From contig CADEFQ010000004.1 in the NCBI GenBank assembly GCA_902826635.1, positions 50,350 through 107,915 on the forward strand: a stretch of DNA of 57,566 nt. Direction: 5' to 3'. Below the pieces are notes generated by a model. It searched no databases, was not told the DNA's origin, and worked only from the letters and a program-made list of their open reading frames with translations. The DNA comes from an uncultured Pseudomonadota bacterium. GTDB taxonomy: Bacteria > Pseudomonadota > Gammaproteobacteria > Steroidobacterales > Steroidobacteraceae. The translations under genes and the position numbers were made by a program. Of the stretch, positions 16,717 to 27,063 are shown one piece after another (the first letter of the stretch is position 1; each line of letters begins with the position of its first letter).

Positions 16717-17802
16717 ATGGCCGATACCCGCAACGTCGTCACGACTGTCAGCCTCATCGCAGCCCTGCTGGCGGGGGGCTGGGCGATCTACGCCACGAAG
16801 CACGCCGGTGCGCCGGCGGCCACCCGTCCGATGGGCGGGCCGGGCGCAGGCGGCGCGGCGGCGCCCGCTGCGACGGTGGTCACCGCCGAGGTGCGCAGCG
16901 AGCGCGTCTCGCATGAGCTGAAGGCGCTCGGCACCGCGATCGCGAACGAATCGATCGAGGTGACTTCGAAGACATCGAACCTGATCTCCGCCGTGCGCTT
17001 TCGCGACGGCGAGAGCGTCAAGCGTGGCCAGGTGCTGATCGAACTCGATCCGGCCCAGGCCCGCGCAGACCTGGCCGAAGCGTCGGCCGCGCTGACCGAG
17101 AGCACGAGCCAGTACGAGCGAGCGCGCGACCTGCTCGCCACCCGCGTCGTGTCGCAATCGCAGTTCGAGCAGCTCGAGGCGACGATGAAGGCGAACCAGG
17201 CGCGCGTCGATGCGGCGCAGGCGCGGCTGGCGGATACCGTGCTGCGCGCGCCGTTCGGTGGCCGCGTCGGCTTGCGGCGCGTCAGCGTCGGCGGGCTCGT
17301 CAGCCCGGGCACCGTGATCACCACGCTCGACGACACGAGCGTGATGAAAGTGGATTTTTCGGTGCCGGAGAATTTCATCGGCACCCTGCGCGAGGGCCTC
17401 GGGCTCACCGCCCGCACCGCGGCGCATCCGGACCGCGAATTGCAGGGCCGCGTGCTGACCGTTGATTCGCGCATCGATCCGACCACGCGGTCCGTGACCG
17501 TGCGCGCGCTCGTCCCGAATACCGCCGCCCTGTTGCGGCCCGGCATGTTCGTCAACGTCACGCTCGCCAAGGATGAATACGAGGCGCTCGTGATACCGGA
17601 GCAGGCACTCGTGCCCGAGCAGAGCCGGCAGTACGTGTTCGTCGTCGAGGGCGGCAAGGTCGAGAAGCGCGAGGTGCAGATAGGGCGGCGCGTGCCCGGC
17701 AAGGTCGAGATCGTCGGCGGCCTTGCACAGGGCGAGCGCATCGTGGTTGAAGGCACGCAGAAAGTGCGTGCCGGCGCGGCGGTCCGCGAGGCGCAAGGGT
17801 GA
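16717..17802 (+). CDS. RND efflux periplasmic adaptor (membrane fusion protein)
   Basis: The 361-residue protein has one N-terminal membrane anchor (VVTTVSLIAALLAGGWAIYA), a Gly/Ala/Pro linker, then the adaptor layout: lipoyl half-motif (IANESIEVTSKTSNLISAV, VKRGQVLIELD), a coiled-coil hairpin (residues about 105-165), the returning lipoyl half (VLRAPFGGRVGLRRVSVGGL), and beta-barrel and membrane-proximal domains. It links the inner-membrane RND pump to an outer-membrane channel. Its stop overlaps the pump gene start by 4 bases (GTGA), so the two subunits are co-translated. No outer-membrane factor is encoded here. Confidence 0.94.
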   Translation: MADTRNVVTTVSLIAALLAGGWAIYATKHAGAPAATRPMGGPGAGGAAAPAATVVTAEVRSERVSHELKALGTAIANESIEVTSKTSNLISAVRFRDGESVKRGQVLIELDPAQARADLAEASAALTESTSQYERARDLLATRVVSQSQFEQLEATMKANQARVDAAQARLADTVLRAPFGGRVGLRRVSVGGLVSPGTVITTLDDTSVMKVDFSVPENFIGTLREGLGLTARTAAHPDRELQGRVLTVDSRIDPTTRSVTVRALVPNTAALLRPGMFVNVTLAKDEYEALVIPEQALVPEQSRQYVFVVEGGKVEKREVQIGRRVPGKVEIVGGLAQGERIVVEGTQKVRAGAAVREAQG

Positions 17803-20800
17803 CGATTTCGGACCTCTCGATCCGGCGGCCGGTGTTCGCCACCGTGCTGTCGCTGCTGCTCGCGATTCTCGGCCTGATGGCGGCGCTGCGCCTGCCGATC
17901 CGTGAGTACCCCGACGTGTCGCCCCCGATCGTCACGGTCGACACTTTCTACCGCGGCGCTTCGGCGAGCGTGATCGAGAAGCGCGTCACCCAACAGATCG
18001 AGGACGAGATCGCGGGCATCGAGGGGCTCGACAAGCTCACCTCGTCGAGCCGCGACGAGAACTCGCGCATCACGCTCGAATTCACGCTCGACCGGGATCT
18101 CGACGCCGCCGCCAACGACGTGCGTGAGCGCGTCTCGCGCGTCGTCGCGCGCCTGCCCGAGGAAGCGGATCCGCCGCAGATCACCAAGGTCGACTCGGGC
18201 ATGGACGCGATCATGTACATCAACGTGTCGAGCCCGGCGCGCAGCACGCTCGAGCTGACCGACTACGCGACGCGCCATCTCATCGACCGCTTCTCGGCGG
18301 TGCCCGGCGTCGCGGTGGTGCGCCCCGGCGGTACGAGGCGTTACGCGATGCGCGTCTGGCTCGACCGCGACGCGCTCGCGGCGCGCCAGTTGACGGTTGC
18401 GGACATCGAGGATGCGCTGCGGCGCGAAAACGTCGAACTGCCCGCGGGCCGCATCGAGTCGCGCGAGCGGGAGTTCACGCTGCGCACCGACACGAACCTC
18501 ACGGACGAAAACGACTTTCGTGAACTGGCGATCGGCAAGGGGGCCGACGGCTACGTCGTGCGGCTGGGCGACGTCGCGCGCGTCGCGCTCGCCGCCGAGA
18601 ACGAGCGCAGCCTCGCGCGCTCGAACGGCGTGCCGGGCATCTCCCTCGGCATCACCCCGCAGTCGAAGGCGAACGTGCTCGAAGTCGCGCAGGCCACCAA
18701 GGCCGAGATCGAGCGCGCACGCGCCGGCCTGCCGAGCGACATCATCATGGAGGTGAACGTCGATTTCTCGATATTCATCGTCGAGTCGATGAAGAGCGTG
18801 GCGAAGGCGCTCACCGAAACGCTTGCGATCGTGCTGGTCGTGATTTTCCTGTTCCTCGGCACGGCGCGCGCCACGCTGATTCCCGCGGTCACGATCCCGG
18901 TGTCGCTGCTCGCGGCGGCGCTGGTGATGGCCTGGCTCGGCTATTCGATCAACACGCTCACGCTGCTCGGCGCCGTGCTCGCGATCGGCCTCGTCGTCGA
19001 CGATTCGATCGTGGTGCTCGAGAACATCGTGCGACGCATCGAGCGTGGCGAGCCGGCGCTGCTGGCGGCGATTTCGGGCAGTCGCGAAATCGGTTTCGCG
19101 GTGATCGCGACGACGCTCGTGCTGTGCGCGGTGTTCCTGCCGGTCTCCTACATGGAGGGCAACATCGGGCGCCTGTTCGGCGAGTTCGGCGTCATGGTCG
19201 CGGCCGCGGTGGCGTTCTCGGCGCTGATTGCGCTCACGCTCACCCCGATGATGGCGTCGAAGCTCTTTGCCGGCGGCCTGCACCGTGGCCGGGTGGCCCG
19301 TGCGGTCGACGAGATCTTTCGCAAGGCGTCGGGCTCCTATGAGCGCCTCGTGCGCCGCTCGCTCGTCGGCCGCGGCCCCTGGATCGTGCTCGGTAGCGCG
19401 AGCGCGTTCACGGCGCTCGTGATCCTGCTGCTGATCGCCGGCAAGCCCGTGCCCTGGCTCAAGCTGCCGGTGATGTTCGCGCCGCTCGAGGACCGCGCGG
19501 TGCTGCCCGTGATGATCACGGCGCCCGAGGGCGCGAGTCTCGCCTATCTGGATCGACACATGCGCGAGGTCGAGTCCATCCTGATGGGCGAAGTGGAGCG
19601 CGGCAATGCCAAGCGCGTCATCAGTCGCTCAGGTGGTTTCGGCCGGCAGGGCGAAGTGAGCACCGGCATCATGTACATGCCGCTCACGCTGTGGAATGAA
19701 CGCGAGGAGAAGGCGGGCACGATCGCCGAACGGCTCCGCCGCCGCGTCGGCGATCTCCCCGGGCTGCGCGTGGTGGTGATCCAGCCGCCCGGCCTCGGCG
19801 TGCGCGGCGGCGGCAAGCCGCTGCAGGTCGTGCTGGGCGGCAGCGACTACGACGAACTGGCCGGCTGGCGCGACAAGATCATGGCGCGCCTGCAGGCGGA
19901 AAACCCGCGCATCGTCGCGCTCGAGTCGGACTACCTCGAAAGAAAGCCGCAGGTCGCCGTACGCATCGACCGCAACAAGGCGGCGGACCTCGGCGTGTCG
20001 CTGGCGACGGTCGGGCACACGCTCGAGACACTGCTCGGTTCGCGCATCGTGACGACCTTCCTGCGCGGCGGCGAGGAATACAACGTCGTCGTGCAGGCGC
20101 GCGACGACGAGCGCGCGTCGGTGAACGACCTCGGCCAGAATTACGTGCGCTCGTCGACGACCGGCGCACTCGTGCCGCTGTCGGCGCTGGTGCAGCTCGA
20201 GGAGGTCGCGGGGCCAAACGACCTGAAGCGCTTCGACCGCCTGCGCTCGATCACGCTGTCGGCGAACCTCGCGCCCGGGTATTCGCTGGGTGAGGCGCTC
20301 GCCGACGTCGAGCGCGTGATCCGCGAGGAAGTGCCGCAGGGCGTCACGATCAACTACGACGGCGAGTCCCGCGAGCTGAAGCAATCGGGCGGCAAGCTGT
20401 GGCTCACCTTCGCGTTCGCGCTGCTGATCGTCTATCTCGTGCTCGCCGCGCAGTTCGAGAGCTTCGTCCACCCGCTCGTGATCCTCGCCACCGTGCCGCT
20501 TGCGCTGTCGGGCGCGCTCGTCGGGCTGTGGCTCTTCGGGTCCTCCATCAATGTGTTCAGCCAGATCGGCGCGATCATGCTGATCGGGATCGCCTGCAAG
20601 AACGGCATCCTGATCGTCGAGTTCGCGAACCAGCTGCGCGACCGCGGCGTCGAGTTCGTCGAGGCGGTCGTGCAGGCCGCGACCATCCGCCTGCGCCCCG
20701 TCCTGATGACGAGCCTTTGCACCGCCTGTGGCGCCGTGCCGCTGATGCTCGCCTCGGGGGCGGGCGCCGAAAGCCGGCAGTCGATCGGGTCCGCGGTGTT

Positions 20801-20972
20801 CTTCGGGACCCTCTTTTCGCTCGCACTGACCCTGCTCGTGGTGCCCGCCCTCTACCAGCTGATCGCCCGAAACACCCACTCACCACACTATGTGAGTGGC
20901 CTGATCGAGAAGCTTGCGGGGGCCGTGTCAACTGTGCCGCAGACAGGTAAGACATTGAATCTAAAAGACTAA
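17799..20972 (+). CDS. RND efflux transporter, HAE-1-like permease subunit
   Basis: This 1057-residue proton-driven multidrug efflux pump has the full RND topology: an N-terminal helix (RRPVFATVLSLLLAILGLMA), two large periplasmic loops, and twelve helices. The TM4 proton-relay aspartates are present in GLVVDDSIVVLENIV, and the TM10 lysine in GIACKNGILIVEFANQ. The start is a GTG overlapping the adaptor stop. The closest general type is the AcrB/MexB/MexF superfamily; the substrate is unknown. The C-terminus carries a short hydrophilic tail (HSPHYVSGLIEKLAGAV). Confidence 0.95.
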   Translation: MTISDLSIRRPVFATVLSLLLAILGLMAALRLPIREYPDVSPPIVTVDTFYRGASASVIEKRVTQQIEDEIAGIEGLDKLTSSSRDENSRITLEFTLDRDLDAAANDVRERVSRVVARLPEEADPPQITKVDSGMDAIMYINVSSPARSTLELTDYATRHLIDRFSAVPGVAVVRPGGTRRYAMRVWLDRDALAARQLTVADIEDALRRENVELPAGRIESREREFTLRTDTNLTDENDFRELAIGKGADGYVVRLGDVARVALAAENERSLARSNGVPGISLGITPQSKANVLEVAQATKAEIERARAGLPSDIIMEVNVDFSIFIVESMKSVAKALTETLAIVLVVIFLFLGTARATLIPAVTIPVSLLAAALVMAWLGYSINTLTLLGAVLAIGLVVDDSIVVLENIVRRIERGEPALLAAISGSREIGFAVIATTLVLCAVFLPVSYMEGNIGRLFGEFGVMVAAAVAFSALIALTLTPMMASKLFAGGLHRGRVARAVDEIFRKASGSYERLVRRSLVGRGPWIVLGSASAFTALVILLLIAGKPVPWLKLPVMFAPLEDRAVLPVMITAPEGASLAYLDRHMREVESILMGEVERGNAKRVISRSGGFGRQGEVSTGIMYMPLTLWNEREEKAGTIAERLRRRVGDLPGLRVVVIQPPGLGVRGGGKPLQVVLGGSDYDELAGWRDKIMARLQAENPRIVALESDYLERKPQVAVRIDRNKAADLGVSLATVGHTLETLLGSRIVTTFLRGGEEYNVVVQARDDERASVNDLGQNYVRSSTTGALVPLSALVQLEEVAGPNDLKRFDRLRSITLSANLAPGYSLGEALADVERVIREEVPQGVTINYDGESRELKQSGGKLWLTFAFALLIVYLVLAAQFESFVHPLVILATVPLALSGALVGLWLFGSSINVFSQIGAIMLIGIACKNGILIVEFANQLRDRGVEFVEAVVQAATIRLRPVLMTSLCTACGAVPLMLASGAGAESRQSIGSAVFFGTLFSLALTLLVVPALYQLIARNTHSPHYVSGLIEKLAGAVSTVPQTGKTLNLKD

Positions 20973-21045
20973 TAGCCCGGGTACGGGGTGCCGGGGCGCC
21001 CCAGCGGGTACAATGGAGCCGTCCCCCGGCCTCCTTCGGTGCCCC

Positions 21046-22563
21046 GTGTCAGCCACGCCCTACCAACAGCTCGAGCAGGAATGGAAGCGCCTCCACGCAT
21101 TCCGTGGTGCGCTCGCACTGCTGCGCTGGGACGCCGCGGTGATGATGCCGAAAGGCAGCGCCGACATCCGCGGCGAGCAGCTGGCGGCGCTCGAAACCGA
21201 GCACCACGCGCTCCTCATCGCGCCGCGGATCAGCCGGCTGCTGGACCGTGCCCAGGCGAACGCGTCGGGGCTCGATGAGTGGCAGCTTGCGAACCTGCGC
21301 GAGATGCGCCGCCAGCGCGACCACGCAATCGCGACCCCCGTGTCGCTCGTCTCGCGGCTCGCGCGCGCGACGTCGAAGGCCGAGGTCAAATGGGTCGAGG
21401 CGCGGCGCGCCAATGATTTCGCGCTCTTCGCGCCACACCTCGAGGAGGTGCTGCATCTCGTGCGCGACAAGGCGCGGCTCCTGGGCCAGGCGCTCAATCT
21501 CGAGCCGTATGATGCGTTGATCGACGAATTCAGCCCCGGCGTGACGATGACCGACATCGACGCGATGTTCAAGGCGCTCTCCCGCCGCCTGCCGGGCCTC
21601 ATTCGCGAGGCGATCGCGCTGCAGGCGAAGCATCCGGCGCTGCCGATCAGCGGCAAGTTCCCGATCGCGAAGCAGCGCCAGCTCGTCACCGAAATCATGA
21701 AGGCGGTGGGCTTTCCGTTCGAGGGCGGTCGCGTCGACGAGAGCGAGCATCCGTTCACGGAGGGCGTACCGGGCGACATCCGCATCACGACCCGCTACGA
21801 CGCTGACGACCTGTTCTCGGGCGTGCTCGGCGCGCTGCACGAGACGGGGCACGCGATGTACGACCTCGGCCTGCCGCGCCAGTGGCGCGACCAACCGGTC
21901 GGGCGCGACCGCGGCATGGCGATCGAGGAGAGCCAGTCGCTGCTGATCGAGATGATCGTGTGCCGCAGCCGGCCGTTCGTCCGTTACCTGCTGCCGCTGC
22001 TGCACAAGCATTTCGGCGTCAGCGGCCCCGAATGGGAGCCGGAGAACGTTTACGCGCATCTCACCCGCGTGCGCCGCAGCCTGGTCCGGGTGGACGCGGA
22101 CGAGCTCACCTATCCGCTGCACATCCAGCTGCGCTACGAACTCGAAAAGAAAATGCTTTCCGGCGCGCTCGCGGTGCGCGATCTGCCCGACGCCTGGACG
22201 GACTTCATGCAGGCGCGCTTCGACGTGCGCCCCACCACGCAGCAGGAAGGCTGCCTGCAGGACATCCACTGGGCCGTCGGTTCGTTCGGCTATTTCCCCT
22301 CGTACGCGCTCGGCGCGGCGATCGCGGCCCAGCTCTACGAGAAACTGCGCGGCGATGTCCCGGCGCTCGATGAACAGATGGCCCGCGGTGAGTTTGCAGG
22401 GCTCTTCAACTGGCTGCGCGAGCACGTGCACGGCCTCGGCTCGAAGGTTTCGACCCAGGAGCTGCTGAAGCTCGCGACCGGCAAGCCGCTGACCGCGACG
22501 GCGTCACTGCGCTACCTCGAAGGCAAGTACCTCGAGGCGGCGACCCGCAGCGCTGCGGCCTGA
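21046..22563 (+). CDS. M32 family metallocarboxypeptidase (Taq type)
   Basis: The 505-residue protein has the M32 zinc motif HETGH at residues 265-269 in [16 protein letters not shown], and the third-ligand/catalytic segment [11 protein letters not shown] (Glu294-295). The C-terminal [24 protein letters not shown] is also typical. It is a cytosolic, mostly helical enzyme that removes C-terminal residues from peptides. I use the GTG at 21046 ([11 protein letters not shown]). An ATG at 21013 is in frame but sits inside a TACAAT hexamer (21009-21014) that looks like a -10 element. Confidence 0.92.
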   Translation: MSATPYQQLEQEWKRLHAFRGALALLRWDAAVMMPKGSADIRGEQLAALETEHHALLIAPRISRLLDRAQANASGLDEWQLANLREMRRQRDHAIATPVSLVSRLARATSKAEVKWVEARRANDFALFAPHLEEVLHLVRDKARLLGQALNLEPYDALIDEFSPGVTMTDIDAMFKALSRRLPGLIREAIALQAKHPALPISGKFPIAKQRQLVTEIMKAVGFPFEGGRVDESEHPFTEGVPGDIRITTRYDADDLFSGVLGALHETGHAMYDLGLPRQWRDQPVGRDRGMAIEESQSLLIEMIVCRSRPFVRYLLPLLHKHFGVSGPEWEPENVYAHLTRVRRSLVRVDADELTYPLHIQLRYELEKKMLSGALAVRDLPDAWTDFMQARFDVRPTTQQEGCLQDIHWAVGSFGYFPSYALGAAIAAQLYEKLRGDVPALDEQMARGEFAGLFNWLREHVHGLGSKVSTQELLKLATGKPLTATASLRYLEGKYLEAATRSAAA

Positions 22564-22600
22564 GCGCGGCGCGCCGCCGGTGTCCGGTACCATAGCGGCC

Positions 22601-23404
22601 ATGGCCGCCACCCAGCCCGCCGATTCCAGCACCTCGAAGCGACTCGCCGCGCAACTGCGTGGCCTCGTTGGCAAGGCAATCGAAGACTTCCGGATGATCG
22701 AGCCGGACGATCGCGTGCTGGTGTGTCTCTCCGGCGGCAAGGACTCGTACACGCTCCTCGACTTGCTGCTGTCCTTGCAGCGCAGCGCGCCGGTGCACTT
22801 CGAGCTCGCGGCCGCGAATCTCGACCAGAAGCAGCCGGACTTTCCCGCTCACGTGCTGCCCGACTACTGCCGCGCGCTCGGTGTGCCTTTCCACCAGATC
22901 GTGCAGGACACGTACAGCGTCGTGAAGCGGGTGATCCCGGAGGGGCGCACGATGTGCGGCCTGTGCTCGCGCCTGCGCCGCGGCGCCCTGTACCGGTTTG
23001 CGGCCGAGAACGGCTACACGAAGATCGCGCTCGGCCATCATCGCGACGACATCGTCGAGACGCTGTTCCTCAACCTCTTCCACGGCGGGCGGCTGAAGGG
23101 CATGGCGCCGAAGCTCGGGTCCGATGACGGGCGGAACATCGTGATCCGGCCGCTCGCCTACGTGCCGGAGCGCGAGATCGAGCGCTACGCGCGCGCGCGC
23201 GCGTTCCCGCTGATTCCCTGCAAGCTCTGCGGCTCGCAGGACAACATGCAGCGCGTCGCGGTGAAACGCATGCTGGCCGAATGGGAGCGCGAGCACCCGG
23301 GGCGCGTCGCGTCGATTTTCTCGGCGATGACGCAGGTCGAGCCGGCGCACCTCGCCGACCCTACGCTCTACGATTTCGCTACGCTCCCCCGCCGACCGCA
23401 GTGA
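22601..23404 (+). CDS. ttcA: tRNA 2-thiocytidine(32) synthetase TtcA
   Basis: TtcA thiolates C32 of certain tRNAs using ATP and an iron-sulfur cluster. The 267-residue protein shows the PP-loop SGGKDS (residues 44-49), the CxxC pair Cys119/Cys122 in [12 protein letters not shown], and the third cluster cysteine region CKLCGSQ (Cys207/Cys210), as in E. coli TtcA. I use the ATG at 22601; a GTG at 22580 lies upstream. TACCAT (22588-22593) ends 7 bases before the ATG. The 3' end overlaps the next gene by 4 bases, a close coupling to an ADP-ribosylglycohydrolase fusion that I cannot explain functionally. Confidence 0.95.
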   Translation: MAATQPADSSTSKRLAAQLRGLVGKAIEDFRMIEPDDRVLVCLSGGKDSYTLLDLLLSLQRSAPVHFELAAANLDQKQPDFPAHVLPDYCRALGVPFHQIVQDTYSVVKRVIPEGRTMCGLCSRLRRGALYRFAAENGYTKIALGHHRDDIVETLFLNLFHGGRLKGMAPKLGSDDGRNIVIRPLAYVPEREIERYARARAFPLIPCKLCGSQDNMQRVAVKRMLAEWEREHPGRVASIFSAMTQVEPAHLADPTLYDFATLPRRPQ

Positions 23405-24867
23405 TCCGGCTGCCGCTCGCGAACGCGTACTGGGTGCAGCGGGAGCGCTGGCTCGCGGGCGAGTACCCGGGCAGCGCGACCAGCGACGCGACGCGCGCGC
23501 GTCTCGCCGCGCTCGCCGCGCTCGGCATCGATGCGTTCGTCGACCTGACGACGGCGGGCGAGCTGCCGGCGTACGACCTGGAACTCGCTGCCGGCATCCT
23601 GCATATCCGCAAACCGATCCCGGACCACGGCCTGCCGCTCGAGCCCGAGCACATGGGCGAGATCATCAAGCTCATTGATGATCTCCTCGCGGACGGCCGT
23701 TGCGTGTACCTGCACTGCCGTGCCGGGATCGGCCGCACCGGCATGGTGGTCGGCTGCCACCTCGCCCAGCACGGCCGTCGCGGCGACGCGGCGCTCGATG
23801 CGCTCAACGAGCTGTGGGCCGGCAGCGCGCGCGCGCGTTCCTGGCCTTCGATTCCGGAAACCGACGAGCAGCGAGACTATGTCCGGCGCTGGCCCGCGCC
23901 CCTCGACCCGACGCTCGACGACGACGCGATGGCCGCGACGCATGCGCTGCGCCAGCGCTTCACGGGCGCACTGCTCGGCCTCGCGGTCGGCGATGCGCTC
24001 GCAGCGGCCACGCAGTTCCGTAAACCGGGCAGCTTCACGCCGGTGGGCGACCTGCTGGGGGGCGGCCCGTTCGACCTGCCGCGCGGCGCCTGGTCCGACG
24101 ATACGGCGATGGCGCTGTGCGTCGCCGAAAGCTACCTCGAGCGCAGCGGCTTTGACCCGGTGGACCAGGTGGAGAGGTTTGCGCGCTGGCAACGCGACGG
24201 GTATCTCTCCGCCACCGGCCAGTGTGTCGGCATCACCGCCGGGGTCGCTCGTGCGCTCGGCGCGGCGCGCTGGCGCCGACAGCGATTTCCGGGATCGCAC
24301 GACCCGACGCAGCTCGATCCCGAAGTGCTCACGCGGATCGCGCCGGCGGTGATGTTTCATTTCAATGATATCGGCGCCGCCGTCGAGGCGGCCGCCAATG
24401 TCGCGCGTACCACCTGCCAGGCGCCGCTGGCGCTCGACGCCTGCCGGGTGCTCGCAACGGCGCTGCACGCCGCGCTCGGCGGACTCGACAAGCCCGGGAT
24501 CCTGAACGCGGTGCGGCAAGTCGGCGAGGGCGGCAGCTTGCGGCCCGAAGTCGCGATGATCGCGGCAGGAGGCTACTCCGATGCCCTGAAGGCGCCGGCC
24601 GACGCGCCGTCGACTGCGCTCGACGTGCTGCGGTTCGCGCTCGCCGCGTTCGAAGCGACGGCGACCCTGCGCGACGGGGTGCTGCTCTGCGCCAACCGGG
24701 GCCGCGATTCGGACGTGCAGGCCGCCGCCCATGGCCAGCTCGCCGGCGCACACTACGGCGCGGCCGCGATCCCGGCGGCCTGGCGCGGGAGCCTCGTGAA
24801 ACAGGACCTGATCGTCGACTACGCCGACCGCCTGCTCGCGGGGGTGATGGAGGGGATGGCGGGCTGA
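23401..24867 (+). CDS. Protein phosphatase domain fused to ADP-ribosylglycohydrolase
   Basis: The 488-residue protein joins two enzyme domains. Residues about 1-165 form a dual-specificity/tyrosine phosphatase-like domain with the P-loop [10 protein letters not shown] (Cys106, Arg112). Residues about 187-488 form an ADP-ribosylglycohydrolase (DraG/ARH) domain: [16 protein letters not shown], the metal site SDDTAM (Ser232-Thr235) and a second metal motif GRDSDV (Asp436, Asp438). In the family the last motif is usually D-x-D-T; here the Thr is Val439, so one metal ligand may be lost. The start GTG overlaps the ttcA stop. The protein could remove ADP-ribose and phosphate, or process an ADP-ribosyl phosphate product; this is inference. 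Confidence 0.88.
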   Translation: MIRLPLANAYWVQRERWLAGEYPGSATSDATRARLAALAALGIDAFVDLTTAGELPAYDLELAAGILHIRKPIPDHGLPLEPEHMGEIIKLIDDLLADGRCVYLHCRAGIGRTGMVVGCHLAQHGRRGDAALDALNELWAGSARARSWPSIPETDEQRDYVRRWPAPLDPTLDDDAMAATHALRQRFTGALLGLAVGDALAAATQFRKPGSFTPVGDLLGGGPFDLPRGAWSDDTAMALCVAESYLERSGFDPVDQVERFARWQRDGYLSATGQCVGITAGVARALGAARWRRQRFPGSHDPTQLDPEVLTRIAPAVMFHFNDIGAAVEAAANVARTTCQAPLALDACRVLATALHAALGGLDKPGILNAVRQVGEGGSLRPEVAMIAAGGYSDALKAPADAPSTALDVLRFALAAFEATATLRDGVLLCANRGRDSDVQAAAHGQLAGAHYGAAAIPAAWRGSLVKQDLIVDYADRLLAGVMEGMAG

Positions 24868-24949
24868 GCGCGGCGCCGCTATCCTTCCCCGGTCCCTTTC
24901 TCCTGACGCGGTGCCGGCCCGAAAGCCAGCGCCCGAGGTCCCTGTTTCC

Positions 24950-26032
24950 ATGCCGCTGCCGCGCCCCCGCCCCGCCGTAACCGCCCGCCGCCGCGCGGCG
25001 ACCGGTCGCGCGCGCGCGAAGCGCATGTCGTGGGCGCGCTACGGGGACGAGCAGCTGCTCGCGATGCGTTTCTGCGATCTTGATCTCAAGCTCGAACGCA
25101 CGCCGCTCGCGCGCCACATGCGCGGGCTCTACAAGGACCTCGAGCGGCGCGGCATCGAGTTTCGCCCGCACGCCTGGATCGGCGAGGAATGGTTTTCACC
25201 CGACGGCGTGCCCGGGATTTCGATTCCGTTCTATCTTGCGCATCCCCGCCTCGAGCGTCTCGAGCGCACGATGATGAAGCAGGTCGAGGGCGGCAATGCA
25301 CAGTGGCTCAAGCGCATTCTGCGCCACGAAGCCGGGCACGCGCTCGACACGGCGTACCGGCTGCGCCGCCGCAAGCGCTGGCGCGAAGCGTTCGGCCCCG
25401 CGTCACTGCCCTATCCGGATCGCTATCGCGCGCGGCCCGGCAGCCGCCGCTACGTGCAGCATCTCGGCGACTGGTATGCGCAGTCGCACCCGACCGAAGA
25501 CTTCGCCGAGACTTTCGCCGTGTGGCTCACGCCGAATTCTTCGTGGCGGCGCGGGTACGCGGACTGGCCGGCCTTTCAGAAGCTCGAGCTCGTCGACGAA
25601 CTGATGACCGAGCTGCGCGGCACGCGTGCGCGTGTGCGCGCACGCACGCGCATCGAGCCGATCGACGCCCTCACGCGCACGCTCGGCGAGCACTACGAGG
25701 AGAAGCTCGAGCGCTATCGCCAGTATCGCCGCGGTCTCGTCGACGTGATGCTCTCGAAGGTGTTCACACCGAATCGCGCGCGGCGCACGACCCCACGCGC
25801 GAGCACGTTGATCCGCACCTCGCGGCGCGAGCTCGTCGATGCGGTGGTACGCGAACAGGGCGTGGCGCGCTATAGTGCATTCCAGATATTGCGCATGATC
25901 ATCGAACGCAGTGATCAGCTTCGACTCCATCCGCGCGGCAGCCGGCGTGATGCGCTGCGCAACGCGCGCTGGGTCCTGTCGCGCCTCGTGCGCCTCTACG
26001 CGGACGGCGCGAGTCCGCAATTGAGGCTATGA
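24950..26032 (+). CDS. Putative zinc-binding metallopeptidase (Peptidase_Mx-like)
   Basis: The 360-residue protein carries HEAGHALDTAY (HExxH at residues 126-130) and a downstream glutamate region EDFAETFAVWLTPNSSW typical of a gluzincin-like third ligand, matching the 'putative zinc-binding metallopeptidase' family. The N-terminus is very rich in Arg, Pro and Ala. Starts at 24911 (GTG), 24950 (ATG) and 25025 (ATG) are all possible. There is no signal peptide, so it is probably cytosolic. Its stop overlaps the ATP-grasp gene start by 4 bases. Such peptidase/ligase neighbours suggest making and trimming of a peptide or peptide tag; no substrate is known. Confidence 0.8.
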   Translation: MPLPRPRPAVTARRRAATGRARAKRMSWARYGDEQLLAMRFCDLDLKLERTPLARHMRGLYKDLERRGIEFRPHAWIGEEWFSPDGVPGISIPFYLAHPRLERLERTMMKQVEGGNAQWLKRILRHEAGHALDTAYRLRRRKRWREAFGPASLPYPDRYRARPGSRRYVQHLGDWYAQSHPTEDFAETFAVWLTPNSSWRRGYADWPAFQKLELVDELMTELRGTRARVRARTRIEPIDALTRTLGEHYEEKLERYRQYRRGLVDVMLSKVFTPNRARRTTPRASTLIRTSRRELVDAVVREQGVARYSAFQILRMIIERSDQLRLHPRGSRRDALRNARWVLSRLVRLYADGASPQLRL

Positions 26033-27063
26033 AAAAACTGAAGGCGCTGGTCGTCGTCCACGCGACCCTCGTGCCGCCCGACACCCTCGAGGGGCGGGCC
26101 GAAAAAGAAATCGAAGAATGGCGCACCGAGTTCGATGTCATCTCGACCTTGAAGAGCCGCGGCCATGAAGTGCGCTGTGTCGGCGTGCTCGACACGCTGA
26201 CCGAGCTGCGCAGCGCGATCACCGACTGGCAGCCCGACATCGTTTTCAACCTGCTCGAGGAGTTCGACGGCATCGTCACCTACGACCAGCACGTCGTCGC
26301 GTTCCTCGAGCTGATGCGCCAGCCGTATACCGGCTCGAACCCGCGTGGGCTGCTGCTGTCGCGCGACAAGTCGATCTGCAAGCAGTTGCTCGCCTATCAC
26401 CGCATCCCCTCGCCGCAGTTCGCGGTCTTCAGGAAAGGCGTGAAGTTCAAGCTGCCGAGGAAGCTCAAGTTCCCGCTGTTCGTGAAATCGACGACGGAGG
26501 ACGCCTCGCTCGGCATCGCGCAGGCGTCGGTGGTGGAGGACGAGGCCAAACTGCGCGAGCGGGTCGGTTTCGTGCACGAGCAGATCGGCTCGGACGCGCT
26601 CGTCGAGGAATATATCGAAGGGCAGGAGCTCTACGTCGGCATGCTCGGCAATGACCGGCTCACTCGCCTGCCGGTCTGGGAAATGGTGTTCGGCTCGATG
26701 CCGGATTCGCTGTCGGCCATCGCGACGCGCAAGGTGAAGTGGGACCGGCGCTACCAGAAGAAATACGGCATCACCACGCGCGCGGCCGACGAGCTGCCTC
26801 GCGAGATCGTCACGCGGCTCGACGCGCTGTCGCGCCGCATCTACCGTGCGCTCGGACTCTCGGGCTATGCGCGAATGGATTTCCGCCTCGCGCCGGACGG
26901 GCGCATCTTCGTGCTCGAGGCGAATGCAAACCCGAATCTCGCTGCGGAAGAAGATTTCGCGCGGTCGGCGCTGGCGGCGGGCGTCGCCTACGACGAACTG
27001 CTCGAGCGTATCATCACCCTCGGGCTCGGCTACCGTGCCGAATGGCGGCTCTACTATGGTTGA
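26029..27063 (+). CDS. ATP-grasp ligase, D-Ala-D-Ala ligase-like
   Basis: The 344-residue protein has the ATP-grasp layout: an N-terminal Rossmann-like part (LKALVVVHATLVPP, DIVFNLLEEFDGI), LLLSRDKSICKQLLAYHRIPSP entering the ATP-grasp domain, FPLFVKSTTEDASLGIAQASVV with the nucleotide-binding Lys, ALVEEYIEGQELYVGML, and the metal-binding C-terminal YARMDFRLAPDGRIFVLEANANPN. These fit D-alanine-D-alanine ligase-like carboxylate-amine ligases, but it is not a canonical Ddl and stands outside a cell-wall cluster. It overlaps the zinc peptidase gene upstream (ATGA) and the CpeT-like lipoprotein gene downstream by 8 bases, so the three form one translational unit. Confidence 0.86.
   Translation: MKKLKALVVVHATLVPPDTLEGRAEKEIEEWRTEFDVISTLKSRGHEVRCVGVLDTLTELRSAITDWQPDIVFNLLEEFDGIVTYDQHVVAFLELMRQPYTGSNPRGLLLSRDKSICKQLLAYHRIPSPQFAVFRKGVKFKLPRKLKFPLFVKSTTEDASLGIAQASVVEDEAKLRERVGFVHEQIGSDALVEEYIEGQELYVGMLGNDRLTRLPVWEMVFGSMPDSLSAIATRKVKWDRRYQKKYGITTRAADELPREIVTRLDALSRRIYRALGLSGYARMDFRLAPDGRIFVLEANANPNLAAEEDFARSALAAGVAYDELLERIITLGLGYRAEWRLYYG

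Noticed and set aside
16788-19559. Very long open frame on the minus strand opposite the RND genes
   Set aside because: Composition is His/Arg/Asp-rich with no domain, and it lies fully opposite two genes with clear family motifs. It is a codon-bias artefact of high-G+C DNA.
20973-21045. Terminator after the RND pump gene
   Set aside because: GGGGCGCCCC is a short G+C palindrome without a loop of usable size or a T-tract, so it is not called as a terminator.
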